From positions 186,001 through 250,000 of the forward strand of contig NZ_UIDD01000004.1 in NCBI RefSeq assembly GCF_900497695.1: a DNA stretch of 64,000 bases, read 5' to 3'. This DNA comes from Pseudomonas wadenswilerensis. GTDB taxonomy: Bacteria > Pseudomonadota > Gammaproteobacteria > Pseudomonadales > Pseudomonadaceae. Both the position numbers and the translations under genes were made by a program. Positions 62,996 to 64,000 of the stretch are shown here, one piece after another. How positions within the stretch are numbered: position 1 is the first letter of the stretch; each line of letters starts with the position of its first letter. The notes beneath the pieces are model-generated. The model saw only the letters and a list, made by a program, of their open reading frames with translations, made no database searches and had not been told where the DNA came from.

Positions 62996-63777
62996 GCAGC
63001 CCTGGCCCGGCGTTGCTGTTGGACCGCCGGTTCGCTACCGAACAATGCCTGCTGGATCGCCTGCTGCGCCTTGAAGGCCAGGGCGGCGCGTTCTTCACCG
63101 GCGCTGGCAATCGGCGTGAGCAAATGGATCTCGACCTCAGCGCAATCATTGCTGAACAGCCGCAGCAGGTGCGAGAGCAGGTCGTCATCACCGATAAACG
63201 GCGCGATCGAATCGGTTTGCCCGTTGCGCAGGTAGCGCAGGGCCACCGGTTGCAGCGGTGTTTGCGTGTCGATGGCGCTGGCCAGCAGACGGCCGTGGAA
63301 GGTGCGCAGGCTGCGCCCGTCGGTGGTGGTGCCTTCAGGGAAAATCAACAGCGCGCAGTCTTGTTGCAGGTGCTGGCTGATTTGCTTGCGCAGCAACTGG
63401 CTGTCGTTGCCGCCACGGCGGATGAACAGGGTGCCGGCCTTGAGCGCCAGCCAGCCGGCCACCGGCCAGGTGCGCACTTCGGCCTTGGACAGGAACGACA
63501 GCGGCGCAAGCATGCCCAGCAACGGGATGTCGGTCCACGATACATGGTTGCTGACCCAGAGCGTCGGCTGTTGCGGCAACTGGCCCACCACCCGCACCTT
63601 GAACGGCAGGGCGTTGCTCAGTTTGCCCATGAACAGTTGCGACCAGCGCTGGCGGCGCTCGGTCGAGGCCGGCACGCGCAGGCGTTCATAGAGGGTGAAC
63701 AGTGCGGCCATGGCCAGGCCGAACAGCACCACCAGCAGCACCCGAACCACGCGCCCATAGACGCGCAGGCGCTGCAT
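62992..63777 (-). CDS. olsA: Lyso-ornithine lipid O-acyltransferase OlsA
   Basis: 261-residue PlsC-type acyltransferase. N-terminal membrane helix, NHVSWTD (Hx4D catalytic motif) and FPEGTTTDG (acyl acceptor pocket). Second step of ornithine-lipid synthesis. ATG 63777 overlaps the olsB stop (TGATG), so the pair is coupled. Ends overlapping acpH by four bases on the other strand. Confidence 0.92.
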   Translation of the reverse strand: MQRLRVYGRVVRVLLVVLFGLAMAALFTLYERLRVPASTERRQRWSQLFMGKLSNALPFKVRVVGQLPQQPTLWVSNHVSWTDIPLLGMLAPLSFLSKAEVRTWPVAGWLALKAGTLFIRRGGNDSQLLRKQISQHLQQDCALLIFPEGTTTDGRSLRTFHGRLLASAIDTQTPLQPVALRYLRNGQTDSIAPFIGDDDLLSHLLRLFSNDCAEVEIHLLTPIASAGEERAALAFKAQQAIQQALFGSEPAVQQQRRARAA

Positions 63778-64000
63778 CAGACCGCCGCCTTGAAGTGACG
63801 GGCATAGCGCGGGCACAGCTCGTCGCGCTTGAGCAGGATGAACACGTCGGCCACCTGGAAGTCTTCGTCCCAGCACGGCTCGCCGCAAATCTTCGCTCCC
63901 AGGCGCATGTAGGCCTTGAGCAGTGGCGGCATTTCGGCGATGACGTTGCTCGGCAGGGCCAGGCTCGGCAGCGGCTTCTTCGGTTCGGCGCGCAGATGCT
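63777..64000 (-). CDS. olsB: L-ornithine N-alpha-acyltransferase OlsB, C-terminal part
   Basis: Partial: the window end cuts the gene, leaving about 74 residues. Read on the minus strand it gives [32 protein letters not shown] and ends RHFKAAV, the OlsB C-terminus. OlsB makes 3-hydroxyacyl-ornithine (lyso-ornithine lipid). It is directly upstream of olsA in the same operon, induced by phosphate limitation in pseudomonads. Confidence 0.88.
   Translation of the reverse strand, partial: HLRAEPKKPLPSLALPSNVIAEMPPLLKAYMRLGAKICGEPCWDEDFQVADVFILLKRDELCPRYARHFKAAV

Overview
The window is a contiguous piece of a Pseudomonas chromosome, most like the putida/fluorescens side of the genus. The evidence is high GC, strongly Pseudomonas-like protein sequences (ColR/ColS, BifA, MexVW-type pump, OlsB/OlsA, XenB), and dispersed Pseudomonas-type REP palindromes built around GCGGGCTTG and GGAGCTGGC. 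From memory, gene order follows the block running from rnpB/mraZ to olsB in P. aeruginosa. I see no phage, IS element, integron, CRISPR array or tRNA, and no stretch that looks recently acquired.

Layout. (1) 1-18255: the 3' part of rnpB, then the whole division and cell-wall cluster mraZ-rsmH-ftsL-ftsI-murE-murF-mraY-murD-ftsW-murG-murC-ddlB-ftsQ-ftsA-ftsZ-lpxC. Most neighbours overlap by one to a few bases, from a TTGACG/TATAGT promoter carrying three 10-bp-phased MraZ boxes. (2) 18393-24875: helicase loader dciA (reverse), secA, argJ, a GST, and a fused Nudix/ThiE-like protein. (3) 24973-28517 (reverse): a PduO-type cobalamin adenosyltransferase coupled to an orphan PAS histidine kinase, and panE. 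(4) 28631-35454: yajQ, mscS, an MFS exporter, ampG, an alkyltransferase-like DNA repair protein, a DUF481 outer-membrane protein, and a HugZ-like haem protein behind a possible Fur box. (5) 35519-38273: fxsA, then groES-groEL behind a convincing sigma-32 promoter. (6) 38436-43093: the ColR/ColS envelope-stress locus. A PAP2 phosphatase, colRS, and a methyltransferase/InaA-kinase/small secreted protein operon are arranged so that both flanking transcription units carry ColR-box-like sequences. (7) 43155-52657 (reverse): the RND pump mexVW and an iron-linked imelysin/DUF1111/imelysin/DUF1513 block behind a 19-bp Fur-like palindrome. (8) 52806-57600: bifA (c-di-GMP phosphodiesterase), sodB, argO and divergent argP. 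(9) 57653-64000: an SDR epimerase, an unknown membrane-anchored coiled-coil protein, an arsR-MFS-xenB operon with striking palindromic operators, acpH, and olsBA (olsB cut by the window end).

How it fits together. Most of the window builds or guards the envelope: peptidoglycan synthesis and recycling (mur genes, ampG), lipid A commitment (lpxC), protein export (secA), osmotic relief (mscS), LPS decoration under ColRS, ornithine lipids (olsBA) and efflux (mexVW). Iron/oxidative themes (imelysins, HugZ, sodB) and electrophile detoxification (arsR-MFS-xenB) run through the second half. No wholly new system stands out. The least explained items are the ColR-box pair, the ArsR operators facing acpH, the perfect palindrome inside the sodB promoter spacer, the coiled-coil membrane protein at 58745-59587, and the 75-residue third gene of the ColR operon.
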